Positions 1 to 6,717 of a stretch of DNA of 32,017 nucleotides are shown here, in pieces. Location: assembly GCA_947174305.1 (NCBI GenBank), contig CAMWIH010000010.1, positions 1 to 32,017 on the forward strand, read 5' to 3'. The position numbers and the translations under genes are program-made. The DNA comes from an uncultured Porphyromonadaceae bacterium. Lineage in GTDB: Bacteria > Bacteroidota > Bacteroidia > Bacteroidales > Muribaculaceae. The stretch's first letter is position 1. Every line of letters starts with the position of its first letter. The notes under the pieces are model-generated. The model did no database searches, had not been told where the DNA came from, and saw only the letters and a list, made by a program, of their open reading frames with translations.

Positions 1-96
1 CAGCGTGAGGCTCCGCGTTGCTCGTTCTACTCAGATGGGCACATGCCAGAGCCTCGATTCGTGGAACGAGTAACAGATACAGACCCTCGCGCTCTT

Positions 97-112
97 TTTG
101 TATATATACAAA
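97..112. promoter_or_regulatory. 16-base perfect palindrome upstream of the first gene
   Basis: The sequence TTTGTATATATACAAA reads the same on both strands and ends 38 bases before the first start codon. Perfect palindromes of this size upstream of a gene are often binding sites for dimeric regulators. It is also AT-rich and could arise by chance. No -33/-7 promoter pair is evident around it, so an operator role is only an inference. Confidence 0.3.
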
Positions 113-150
113 TGCCGATTCCGGAGAGTCTATAGGCACTGCAAATAGAA

Positions 151-648
151 ATGACACAAACTGAATTTCTTAGACTTGTCGGAGAAGTGAGGAATAATTG
201 TGGGCTTGAATGTACGGGACCGAATTATTATGTCTTCATCCACAAGGATCTCAAAAGAGCCACTGTTAACCATACCGGCTATATCAGTATGGCTGATATA
301 GCTTACGTAATAGTGGTATGTGCGTACAATTGGAAGAATCTGGGCTATGTTAACACATCTCTCACCCAACTGCTTATGGTAGATAGCTCTTTTAATCCCG
401 TGGATTCCATTTCATTCGGGACATGGGATTTCAAAGGTCTCCAGTTTACTACTTATCCAGGACAGTGGTATGATAAATGGTGTCCTCTGCCGATGCTTGA
501 ATTATCCGCAGACAAGTCAGTAAATAATTATGAACCACGTTCATGTGATGAACCCGATACCTTTCCCGAATGGGAATGGCCAATTGTGGATATAAAGAAT
601 ATGACTGAACTCCTAAAGTCGATCAATGAGTTTGTTGACTCTCATTAG
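151..648 (+). CDS. Hypothetical protein, 165 aa, upstream of an LRR surface protein
   Basis: I do not recognise this protein. It is an intact frame from ATG to TAG with no signal peptide or transmembrane segment. It is rich in aromatic residues (Trp and Tyr in the second half, including WEWP near residue 142), which suggests a compact cytoplasmic or interaction domain. It ends 21 bases before the LRR gene on the same strand, so the two may be co-transcribed. Base composition is AT-rich like the LRR gene and unlike the genes after 4170, consistent with an accessory pair. The ATG lacks a strong ribosome site, which is usual in this phylum. Function is unknown; the reality of the gene is fairly likely because the frame is long and its composition protein-like. 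Confidence 0.6.
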   Translation: MTQTEFLRLVGEVRNNCGLECTGPNYYVFIHKDLKRATVNHTGYISMADIAYVIVVCAYNWKNLGYVNTSLTQLLMVDSSFNPVDSISFGTWDFKGLQFTTYPGQWYDKWCPLPMLELSADKSVNNYEPRSCDEPDTFPEWEWPIVDIKNMTELLKSINEFVDSH

Positions 649-669
649 AATTAACAAGTTAAGGATTGT

Positions 670-2310
670 ATGAAACGTCTTATATGTACAATAATAGGGG
701 TATTCCTTGTGTTTTTCACTTCATTTGTAGCCGCTTTCACCTATGAGTATCAGGGACAAACTCTGGAATACACTCTCATAACTGGAAAGACTTGTCAGGT
801 TGCTCCTGGCAACTATATTAAGGGTGGAAATCAAATTTCTGGAGATCTTCACATTCCATCTCACGTAGTATATAATGATATAGAAATCCCTGTTGTTTCA
901 ATTGGAGAGTATGCCTTTTCCAAGAATTCAAATCTCATCTCTGTTGAAATTCCCAATAGTATTACTAGTATAAAAGAAAGCGCATTTGACAGATGCTCAT
1001 CCTTAGCTACTATTAGGATGTCTGATGAAATTCAAAATCTGGGAGCCTGGTGTTTTTCTTTTTGTTCACAGTTGGACAGCATATCCTTGCCCGAAACGCT
1101 TGAATATATGGGTGACTATTGTTTTTGGGGGTGTTCTAATCTAAAATCAATCACTATCCCATCTTTAGTATCTGAAATAAATGATAATTGTTTTGGTCAG
1201 TGTACGGCACTCAAAAATATTCATCTCCCGGAAAATATAAAAAGAATTGGAAACGAAAGCTTTTATCGTTGCTACTCTTTATCCGATATTGAACTTCCTT
1301 CAAATGTAATTAGCATAGGAAAAGGGGGCTTTAAATCCTGTTCTAATCTTAAAAAGATAATAATTCCTGAAAGTATAGAGTCAATAGGAAATGAATGTTT
1401 TGCTTATAGTGGCCTTGAATCCATTGACCTGCCATCTTCATTACACTCTGTCGGATCCCAATGTTTTTATAAATGTGAAAACTTAAGGAATGCATCGGTA
1501 AATGCACCTATAGGTACATCTTGTTTCTTTGGCTGTGATTTAGAATCACTATATTTAAATAGTTTTCCCGATTACTCTGAGGATGCATATCAGAGTATTA
1601 CCACAGATACTCTTATAATAGGTTCTGGAATTTCCAGATTGATATTGGGTATATACGTACTACCTAAAGGAGCAGCAAATTCAAGATATGAAAATCTTCT
1701 ACTGAGTTGTCCCAAAAAAATTATTATTGAAGATAGTGATAATGAGCTTCAAATTGGATGGATAAAAGATAGCAGGGGATCTGATTTTCAGTCTGAGTAT
1801 GATAGAAATTCCCCTAACTTCTATTGGGGACCGCCATCATGGGGATCAGAATTAACAGATTTATATGTTGGAAGATCCTTAGTAGGATGTGAAATGAAAA
1901 CCTCTTCAATTGTGTCTCTGACTTTAGGTCCGAAATTAAACACTTTTAGTTTGGGAACAAAATTATATGATTTATCAGCATTAGATAAATTAAACTACTT
2001 AAATAGCTTGAATCTGATACCACCAAAAATAGGTATTGTATCAACTGAGCAATACCAAAATTTAAAAATAAAAGTTCCAACTGAATCTTTATCAAAATAT
2101 ATAGACGATCCGGTATGGAAAAACTTTAAAAGTTTAGTTGAAGAGATTCCTACCTCAATTGATTTAATTAGTTCTGACTACAATACAGACACGTCAACAG
2201 TGATCTATGATCTTAAAGGAGCGAACATAGCAGGTCAAATCAGCTCTCTTGCTCCCGGGATCTATATCGTGCGTCAGGGCAATACGATGAAGAAGATTAT
2301 CGTGAAATAA
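670..2310 (+). CDS. BspA-type leucine-rich repeat surface protein with type IX-like C-terminal tail
   Basis: The N-terminus is a signal peptide: Lys-Arg followed by a hydrophobic run to about residue 22. From about residue 75 to 290 there are some nine repeats of roughly 23 residues with the LRR_5/BspA pattern (for example SLPETLEYMGDYCFWGCSNL), giving a solenoid typical of secreted adhesion proteins of Bacteroidetes. A less regular segment follows. The last ~35 residues (YDLKGANIAG, then LAPGIYIVRQG, ending in KKIIVK) match the general form of the tail that directs proteins to type IX secretion in this phylum. A PorQ-like component of that system is encoded at 23379-24407. The gene is visibly more AT-rich than the housekeeping genes to its right, suggesting transfer or recent expansion. 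The ligand is unknown. Start chosen at the ATG following an AAGGA-like site; a signal peptide follows directly. Confidence 0.85.
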   Translation: MKRLICTIIGVFLVFFTSFVAAFTYEYQGQTLEYTLITGKTCQVAPGNYIKGGNQISGDLHIPSHVVYNDIEIPVVSIGEYAFSKNSNLISVEIPNSITSIKESAFDRCSSLATIRMSDEIQNLGAWCFSFCSQLDSISLPETLEYMGDYCFWGCSNLKSITIPSLVSEINDNCFGQCTALKNIHLPENIKRIGNESFYRCYSLSDIELPSNVISIGKGGFKSCSNLKKIIIPESIESIGNECFAYSGLESIDLPSSLHSVGSQCFYKCENLRNASVNAPIGTSCFFGCDLESLYLNSFPDYSEDAYQSITTDTLIIGSGISRLILGIYVLPKGAANSRYENLLLSCPKKIIIEDSDNELQIGWIKDSRGSDFQSEYDRNSPNFYWGPPSWGSELTDLYVGRSLVGCEMKTSSIVSLTLGPKLNTFSLGTKLYDLSALDKLNYLNSLNLIPPKIGIVSTEQYQNLKIKVPTESLSKYIDDPVWKNFKSLVEEIPTSIDLISSDYNTDTSTVIYDLKGANIAGQISSLAPGIYIVRQGNTMKKIIVK

Positions 2311-2381
2311 TACCTCTTCAAAAAATAGTCCCTCTTAATAGTTCTCCCAATGATCCCTTTTCAAAAGGTTGCATCTAAAAA

Positions 2382-2414
2382 GAAAGCGCTTTCCGATCGC
2401 CGGGAAGCGCTTTC
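2382..2414. terminator. Bidirectional hairpin terminator
   Basis: Two 13-base arms, GAAAGCGCTTTCC and GGGAAGCGCTTTC, pair with a single G-U wobble around a 7-base loop. On the + strand the stem is followed by AGTTTT; on the - strand it is followed by TTTTT. It sits between the convergent LRR gene and transposase gene and probably ends both transcripts. The rest of 2311-2567 shows only a short CCTTTT/AAAAGG inverted repeat at 2356-2368. Confidence 0.75.
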
Positions 2415-2567
2415 AGTTTTAATGAAGAAGCATATACTTACAAGATGGAGAAGTTTATATGTCACGAATATTGAGGGAAATATGAGAAACTGATATTATG
2501 TCGTAGATGCCAGGGTGTCGTAAAATTAGAGATTAATTTAAAGTTGTACTTTAAGAACTGAAAAAAT

Positions 2568-3446
2568 TTAAATCGATAATGCTATTGATTCGGCTATGGA
2601 GTTAAGGTAGAGGAATGTTTCACGACCTGAGGGGAGTGGGGTTTGGGGGGCGAGAATCAGAAGGCGTCCTTGGGAACAACGCTCAAAATCATGGGCGGCA
2701 GGTTTCTCTCTTTCGCTTAAGGGTTTATTTGTAAGAAGTATTATTTTACCGTTTGCATTCTCACATTGTCGCCTGACTTCCTTTTCCGCCGGAGAGATAA
2801 AAGGGGATACCAAAACTCCTCCATTTTCAGAGATATGTTTCCACCGGTTATATTTGGCCGCTTTTATTGATTCCGAATCAGCCCGGTGAATTACAACGGG
2901 GCCTTTAAATGGATTGTAGAACAACTGAATGTTTCCGTATGATTGCCAATAGGAACCTTTTATTTCGGTATTGTTGATGCGCTGAAAGAACCCCGGTTTT
3001 TCTTTTCTTTCCAATAATCTTTTGGGATTCTCGATGATATAGGTAATGATGGTTTCAAGACTATGGATGGGCCGGAGATAACGGTCGTGGAAGTCGGGAG
3101 TGAAAATATTTTTGATGGCCGGGAATATCTCTCTGATGATCTGTCCTGTCTTTACCTTCATCATTCCGATATAGCTTCCGATAGCTCTCGGAAGATAATT
3201 GCGGGCAAAGATGGCGAAATGGATATGATCTGGCATGATGACATATTGGAGAATCTGCAGGGATGGACAAAGTTTTGGGAAATTGAGAATCTGCTGTTCT
3301 ATTATTTCTCCAATGGTAGATCTTGTTACTAAAGGAGTGGAGGAAGTTCCGGAAACGTATGAGAAAACCGGACAGGAAGCGGCCTTTGAAATGGTTATAT
3401 GATAGATGCATCGGCTTCTGTAATCATGTTTTGGATCTCTGCCCAT
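2568..3446 (-). CDS. REP-associated tyrosine transposase (RAYT, IS200/Y1 family) with C-terminal extension
   Basis: The N-terminal ~175 residues fit the Y1/IS200-like transposase fold: the phrase YVIMPDHIHF carries the His-x-His metal site (residues 74-76), and YIIENPKR holds the likely catalytic Tyr136 that would attack single-stranded DNA. Proteins of this group are usually single-copy and domesticated, acting on REP hairpins. An array of REP-like hairpins begins 25 bases upstream of this start, which supports the RAYT call. From about residue 195 to 270 there is an extra domain (GGVLVSPFISPAEKEV, then KPAAHDFERCSQGRLLILAP) absent from minimal RAYTs; it has a Rossmann-like look reminiscent of DprA/SLOG proteins, a tentative inference. 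The frame is intact. No flanking insertion-sequence ends or target duplication are visible. Confidence 0.8.
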   Translation of the reverse strand: MGRDPKHDYRSRCIYHITISKAASCPVFSYVSGTSSTPLVTRSTIGEIIEQQILNFPKLCPSLQILQYVIMPDHIHFAIFARNYLPRAIGSYIGMMKVKTGQIIREIFPAIKNIFTPDFHDRYLRPIHSLETIITYIIENPKRLLERKEKPGFFQRINNTEIKGSYWQSYGNIQLFYNPFKGPVVIHRADSESIKAAKYNRWKHISENGGVLVSPFISPAEKEVRRQCENANGKIILLTNKPLSEREKPAAHDFERCSQGRLLILAPQTPLPSGRETFLYLNSIAESIALSI

Positions 3447-3471
3447 AAGATTTTTTTTTGATTAATATTAT

Positions 3472-3776
3472 GCCGCAAGCGGCTATGCAGGAGACGGAGC
3501 CTCGGAGACTTTTCCGGCCGCAAGGGGCTATGCAGGAGACGAAGCCTCGGAGACTTTTCCGGCCGCAAGCGGCTATGCAGGAAACGGAGGCTCGGAGAGT
3601 TTTCTGCCTGAAGCGGCAGTGCGGGAGACGGAGGCTCGGAGACTTTTCTGCCGCAAGCGGCTATGCAGGAGACGGAGCCTCGGAGACATTCCGGCCGCAA
3701 GCGGCTATGCAGGAAGGGAGGCTCGAAGAGTTTTCTGCCTCAAGCGGCAATGCAGGAGAGGGAGGCTCGGATAGTT
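3472..3776. repeat. Seven-unit REP-like tandem array, 43-45 base units
   Basis: Units begin at 3472, 3517, 3562, 3606, 3650, 3694 and 3737. Each starts with a small hairpin, GCCGCAAGCGGC or a one- or two-base variant (GCCGCAAGGGGC, GCCTGAAGCGGC, GCCTCAAGCGGC), followed by a TATGCAGGAGACGGAG-like stretch, then GAGCCTC or its reverse complement GAGGCTC, then CGGAGACTTTTC. The hairpin core is 5 base pairs with an AA loop. Hairpin-bearing repeats next to a RAYT gene are the known arrangement for REP elements. The units differ by substitutions, so the array is not a recent slip-strand expansion. Spacers are not unique, so it is not CRISPR. Confidence 0.8.
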
Positions 3777-3832
3777 ATTGTTGCTCATGTCCGTTTGTCG
3801 CATGGATCGCTTGCGAGCCAATAAAAGCGAAA

Positions 3833-3862
3833 AATCTCGCAGGCATTTTTGCTTGCGAGATT
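3833..3862 (-). terminator. Terminator of tRNA-Ser
   Basis: On the - strand, AATCTCGCAAGC and GCCTGCGAGATT pair as a 12-base stem (one G-U pair) around AAAAAT and are followed by TTTTCGCTTTT. It lies 22 bases after the tRNA 3' end, in the right orientation to end that transcript. Confidence 0.7.
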
Positions 3863-3884
3863 CAGGCCGCTTATCAAATTTTTG

Positions 3885-3972
3885 CGGAGTGACCGAGATT
3901 CGAACTCGGGATACGCTTTTGGCGTATACACGCTTTCCAGGCGTGCCTCTTCAGCCACTCGAGCACCACTCC
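3885..3972 (-). tRNA. tRNA-Ser, anticodon GGA
   Basis: Read on the - strand, the gene begins GGAGTGG and ends TCACTCC plus discriminator G, giving a 7-pair acceptor stem with one G-T pair. The T arm is CCGAG/CTCGG around TTCGAAT. The anticodon loop CTGGAAA carries GGA, which reads UCC and UCU serine codons. A long variable arm (TATACGC...GCGTATC) confirms the class II serine type. Length is 88 bases. The 3' CCA is not encoded. Its 3' end faces the accessory block, the geometry used by elements that integrate at tRNA genes. Confidence 0.95.
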
Positions 3973-4048
3973 TTAATTATTTTCTTTTTTTTGCGCTCCT
4001 TGATTGTTATTTTTCTTTTTTATGAGGAGGTTTCCCTCTTTCACATTG

Positions 4049-4078
4049 CGAAGTTAATGCTTTTCTCTGAATTAACAA
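4049..4078 (-). promoter_or_regulatory. Candidate promoter of tRNA-Ser
   Basis: On the - strand a TTG (4076-4078) is followed after 19 bases by TAACTTCG (4049-4056), one base off the Bacteroidetes -7 consensus TAnnTTTG. It would start transcription about 70 bases upstream of the tRNA. It is back to back with the promoter at 4091-4108. Confidence 0.5.
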
Positions 4079-4090
4079 TAATTTTTTATC

Positions 4091-4108
4091 ACTTTTTTTG
4101 TAAATTTG
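4091..4108 (+). promoter_or_regulatory. T-tract plus TAAATTTG promoter of the 4209 lipoprotein
   Basis: The sequence ACTTTTTTTG followed by TAAATTTG contains a perfect -7 box. No TTG lies at the usual -33 distance, but a T-tract sits immediately upstream. The same 18 bases occur at 15463-15480 in front of the carboxypeptidase gene, which argues for a real signal. The leader before the ATG at 4209 would be about 95 bases. Confidence 0.5.
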
Positions 4109-4208
4109 CGTAATTTTTAATTGAAACGGTTTTCTTCCTAAAAACGGATGATGCGGATTTCAATAAATTATGGATTATTCCTACTTCACTCTTTCTGAAA
4201 ATATCAAA

Positions 4209-4826
4209 ATGAAAAAGACTATAAAGAAATTCAGGGTAGCAGTGATATGTGCCGGGCTCGCTCTTGCAACAGTGCTTTCAGGTTGCGGAAAGAAAAGTGA
4301 GGAGACCGACAGCTCCCTTCCTTCAGGATTCAATAAGAAGTCAGACACCGAGAAAGTGGCTTATATGATGCGCACTGCTTCGCCGGATTCTGTGGCACGT
4401 TTCGTGATGAATGCATCGTTGGGGAAAATCAAGGGAGTGCAATTGGATTCTTTGGCACAGGTGGAGCTATATATAGTTTCAAACTATGATTCCCAGAAAC
4501 AGTTGCAATATGCCGAAGAGTCAGTAAGGCTTCAGGATCAGCTAACTCTTGCACAGCGCATGCAACTCTTTAAAAAGGGTTCTGCAGATGACCCTATCGG
4601 CTTTGGACTCGACCTCGGCCTGGGCTACCTCTCCATAATAAGAGAAAAGAACCTCTCGGCCAAGGATGTGGAGAAGGAGATAAAAGATTTCAAGACGGAA
4701 TGTAAGGAGGATACTGCCACTTATCGACGCTTCGTGATTGGCTTCACCGAAGCCCTTCGTCAGGATAAGGATAAGGATGTGAAGAAAGAGATTTATGACC
4801 GCTTCATAAATCTGGATAGGAATTGA
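4209..4826 (+). CDS. Lipoprotein of unknown function, 205 aa
   Basis: Residues MKKTIKKFRV followed by a hydrophobic stretch and the lipobox LSGC give a type II signal peptide, with the lipid-modified Cys near residue 26. An in-frame ATG lies 39 bases upstream (4170), but the signal peptide starts at 4209, so I use that start. The mature part is charged and helical, with no motif I recognise. It precedes the polyprenyl synthase by 118 bases that include a 25-base tandem repeat, so the two are probably separate transcription units. Location is predicted to be the inner or outer membrane, facing the periplasm. Confidence 0.75.
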   Translation: MKKTIKKFRVAVICAGLALATVLSGCGKKSEETDSSLPSGFNKKSDTEKVAYMMRTASPDSVARFVMNASLGKIKGVQLDSLAQVELYIVSNYDSQKQLQYAEESVRLQDQLTLAQRMQLFKKGSADDPIGFGLDLGLGYLSIIREKNLSAKDVEKEIKDFKTECKEDTATYRRFVIGFTEALRQDKDKDVKKEIYDRFINLDRN

Positions 4827-4886
4827 GTTCATAAATGCGGATAGGAATTGAGTTCATAAATGCGGATAGGAATTGAGTTCATAAAT
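4803..4886. repeat. 25-base tandem repeat, 3.4 copies, derived from the lipoprotein gene's 3' end
   Basis: Copies run 4803-4827, 4828-4852 and 4853-4877, with nine bases of a fourth. Unit one contains the last seven codons and the TGA of the lipoprotein gene; units two and three repeat it outside the gene with CT changed to GC. Copies two and three are identical, so the expansion appears recent and came from the gene's end. Confidence 0.9.
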
Positions 4887-4944
4887 CAGGGAAGTAAATA
4901 AATCAAGAAAAATAAGTTAAGATAAGGAAAAAACACATATAGAT

Positions 4945-5913
4945 ATGAAAAAAATATCAGATTACTCAGCGCAGATGGAGAAATATGTCCGTGAAGTTAA
5001 TCTTCCCGGAGGAGTGTTATCCACACTTTACCAGCCAATCTCTTACGCCCTTGCTTCGGGCGGAAAACGTCTGCGCCCCTCGTTGCTGTTAATGGCGGCT
5101 GATGCTTTCGGTGGAAAAGCCGCCGATGCTTTCTCTCCAGCTGCCGGGATAGAGGTGTTCCATAACTTCACTTTGCTTCACGACGATGTGATGGATAATT
5201 CCGACACACGTCGTGGCCGCCCATCGGTATTTGCAAAATGGGGACTCAACACGGCAATCCTTTCGGGCGACACTATGCTCACCCTTGCCACTCAGCTCAT
5301 CTCAAACGTTGAGGATAAACTTCTTCGCCCCGTGCTTGATGCCTTTAACGCTATGGCTATCCGGGTATATGAAGGACAACGTCTCGACATGGATTTCGAA
5401 ACATCAGATTCAGTGACCCTTGACGACTATATCCGCATGATAATGGATAAGACCGGTTCTCTGATAGGAGCTTCAGCCAAGATAGGAGCTCTGATAGGCG
5501 GTGCATCGGAAAAGGATGCCGAGAAGATGTATGAATATGGCATGATGCTTGGAGTTGCATTCCAAATTCAGGATGACTGGCTTGATGTGTTCGGCGATTC
5601 AACCACATTCGGCAAGCCGATCGGAGGAGATATCAATAATAACAAGAAGTCATATCTGGTGCTTAAGGGATATGCTTCAGGAGGACCCGAGGCTGAGGCC
5701 CTTCGCGAGGCAATGAGCTTGCCGGCCGGAGACACTAAAGTGAAGGTTGTGACCCGCATATATGAGAAGATGAATCTTTCGGCCATTTGCCGTCAGGAGA
5801 TAGCCTCATATTCAGCCAAGGCGTTGGCCGCTCTTAAATCCACTTCGCTCAGCGATGACGACAAGGCTGCGTTCAGAGCCGTTGTTGAAAAACTTACCGG
5901 AAGAAAGAAATGA
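4945..5913 (+). CDS. Polyprenyl diphosphate synthase, probably short chain
   Basis: An isoprenoid synthase that condenses isopentenyl diphosphate with allylic diphosphates in the cytoplasm. Both Mg-binding aspartate motifs are present: HDDVMDNSDTRRG (Asp80, Asp81, Asp84) and QDDWLD (Asp210, Asp211, Asp214); GGKRLRP near residue 39 binds the diphosphate. The residue five before the first Asp is Phe75; an aromatic here usually limits the product to C15-C20, so a farnesyl or geranylgeranyl synthase is more likely than a long-chain quinone-tail enzyme. The length of 322 residues is normal. The stop overlaps the tatD start by four bases (ATGA), indicating translational coupling. The start is an ATG in an A-rich context typical of this phylum. 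Confidence 0.92.
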   Translation: MKKISDYSAQMEKYVREVNLPGGVLSTLYQPISYALASGGKRLRPSLLLMAADAFGGKAADAFSPAAGIEVFHNFTLLHDDVMDNSDTRRGRPSVFAKWGLNTAILSGDTMLTLATQLISNVEDKLLRPVLDAFNAMAIRVYEGQRLDMDFETSDSVTLDDYIRMIMDKTGSLIGASAKIGALIGGASEKDAEKMYEYGMMLGVAFQIQDDWLDVFGDSTTFGKPIGGDINNNKKSYLVLKGYASGGPEAEALREAMSLPAGDTKVKVVTRIYEKMNLSAICRQEIASYSAKALAALKSTSLSDDDKAAFRAVVEKLTGRKK

Positions 5914-6683
5914 CCGATACGCATACCCACCTCTATATGGGTGAATTTGAGAATGGGGGTGATGAAGCAGTGAAGCGTGCCATCGATGCCGGCGTCGGGA
6001 TGATGATTTTCCCGGCCGTCGATTCCTCCACCTTTGAACAGATGCGGCAACTTAATCAACTCTATCCCGAAAACACCCGGATTGCCATTGGTCTCCACCC
6101 CACAGAATTAGGGGAGGACTGGGAGCGCCAGCTTGATGAAATGGAGCGAATGCTTGAAGAAAGTCCTACTGCCTATAATGCCATAGGTGAAACCGGGATT
6201 GATCTCTACTGGGATGCCTCCAATCTTGAAAATCAGAAGAAGTCGTTTGGCCGTCAATATGAATGGGCGCAGAAACATAAGCTCCCTCTGATCATTCATT
6301 GCAGGGAGGGTATAGAACCGGTTCTTGAAGTGATATCATCTCACGAAGGAGAACAGCCCGAGCTTGTGTTTCACAGTTTTACTTACGGCCCGGAGGAGGT
6401 GAAGCGGATTCGTGAAGTTTGCAACCCTTGGTTTGGAATCAACGGAGTGGCCACGTTCAAGAATGCTACGGCTGTGAGAGAAGCGGTAAAGGAGATAGGG
6501 ATTGACCGAATCCTTCTCGAAACCGATTCGCCATATCTTGCTCCCGTGCCTCACAGGGGGAAGCGCAACGAAAGCGCATATCTTCCTGCAGTCTGTGCAA
6601 AAGTAGGGGAGGTGTTAGGGCTGCCTGCTGAAGAGGTGGAACGCATCACTGATGCCAATGCAAAAGAAGTATTTAAATTATAG
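5910..6683 (+). CDS. tatD: TatD family metal-dependent deoxyribonuclease
   Basis: A 257-residue TIM-barrel hydrolase of the TatD family, Mg-dependent 3'-5' nucleases linked to DNA repair and quality control. The metal ligands are visible: THTH near the N-terminus (His5, His7), GETGIDLYWD around residue 91, IIHCRE near residue 129, HSF near 152, and LLETDSPYLAP near 203. It is translationally coupled to the preceding prenyl synthase through an ATGA overlap and is followed after 34 bases by an antiporter gene on the same strand. Functional identity with E. coli TatD is inferred; the family assignment is secure. Confidence 0.93.
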   Translation: MTDTHTHLYMGEFENGGDEAVKRAIDAGVGMMIFPAVDSSTFEQMRQLNQLYPENTRIAIGLHPTELGEDWERQLDEMERMLEESPTAYNAIGETGIDLYWDASNLENQKKSFGRQYEWAQKHKLPLIIHCREGIEPVLEVISSHEGEQPELVFHSFTYGPEEVKRIREVCNPWFGINGVATFKNATAVREAVKEIGIDRILLETDSPYLAPVPHRGKRNESAYLPAVCAKVGEVLGLPAEEVERITDANAKEVFKL

Positions 6684-6717
6684 AAGTTGTATAATCAGCT
6701 TCCTAAAGCGAAAATAA

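Larger units (their letters stand above)
3447..3884. other. 438-base non-coding stretch: REP-like array and tRNA terminator
   Basis: No credible gene lies here. From left to right it contains an A/T run just upstream of the transposase start, the seven-unit REP-like array (3472-3776), about 50 bases of unremarkable sequence, and the hairpin that probably terminates the tRNA-Ser transcript (3833-3862). Frames that stay open across it do so because of the repeats. Confidence 0.7.

Noticed and set aside
3472-3776. CRISPR array
   Set aside because: The whole unit repeats, including what would be spacer, and no cas gene is present. The 23- and 25-base repeats also lack spacers.
3395-3892. Open frames on both strands across the repeat array (101 and 144 residues)
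   Set aside because: Their sequence is a translation of the repeats, units of 43 to 45 bases change frame, and there is no start or protein-like composition outside the repeats.
4170-4208. Upstream ATG of the lipoprotein gene
   Set aside because: It would place 13 polar residues ahead of an otherwise normal lipoprotein signal peptide that begins at the ATG at 4209.
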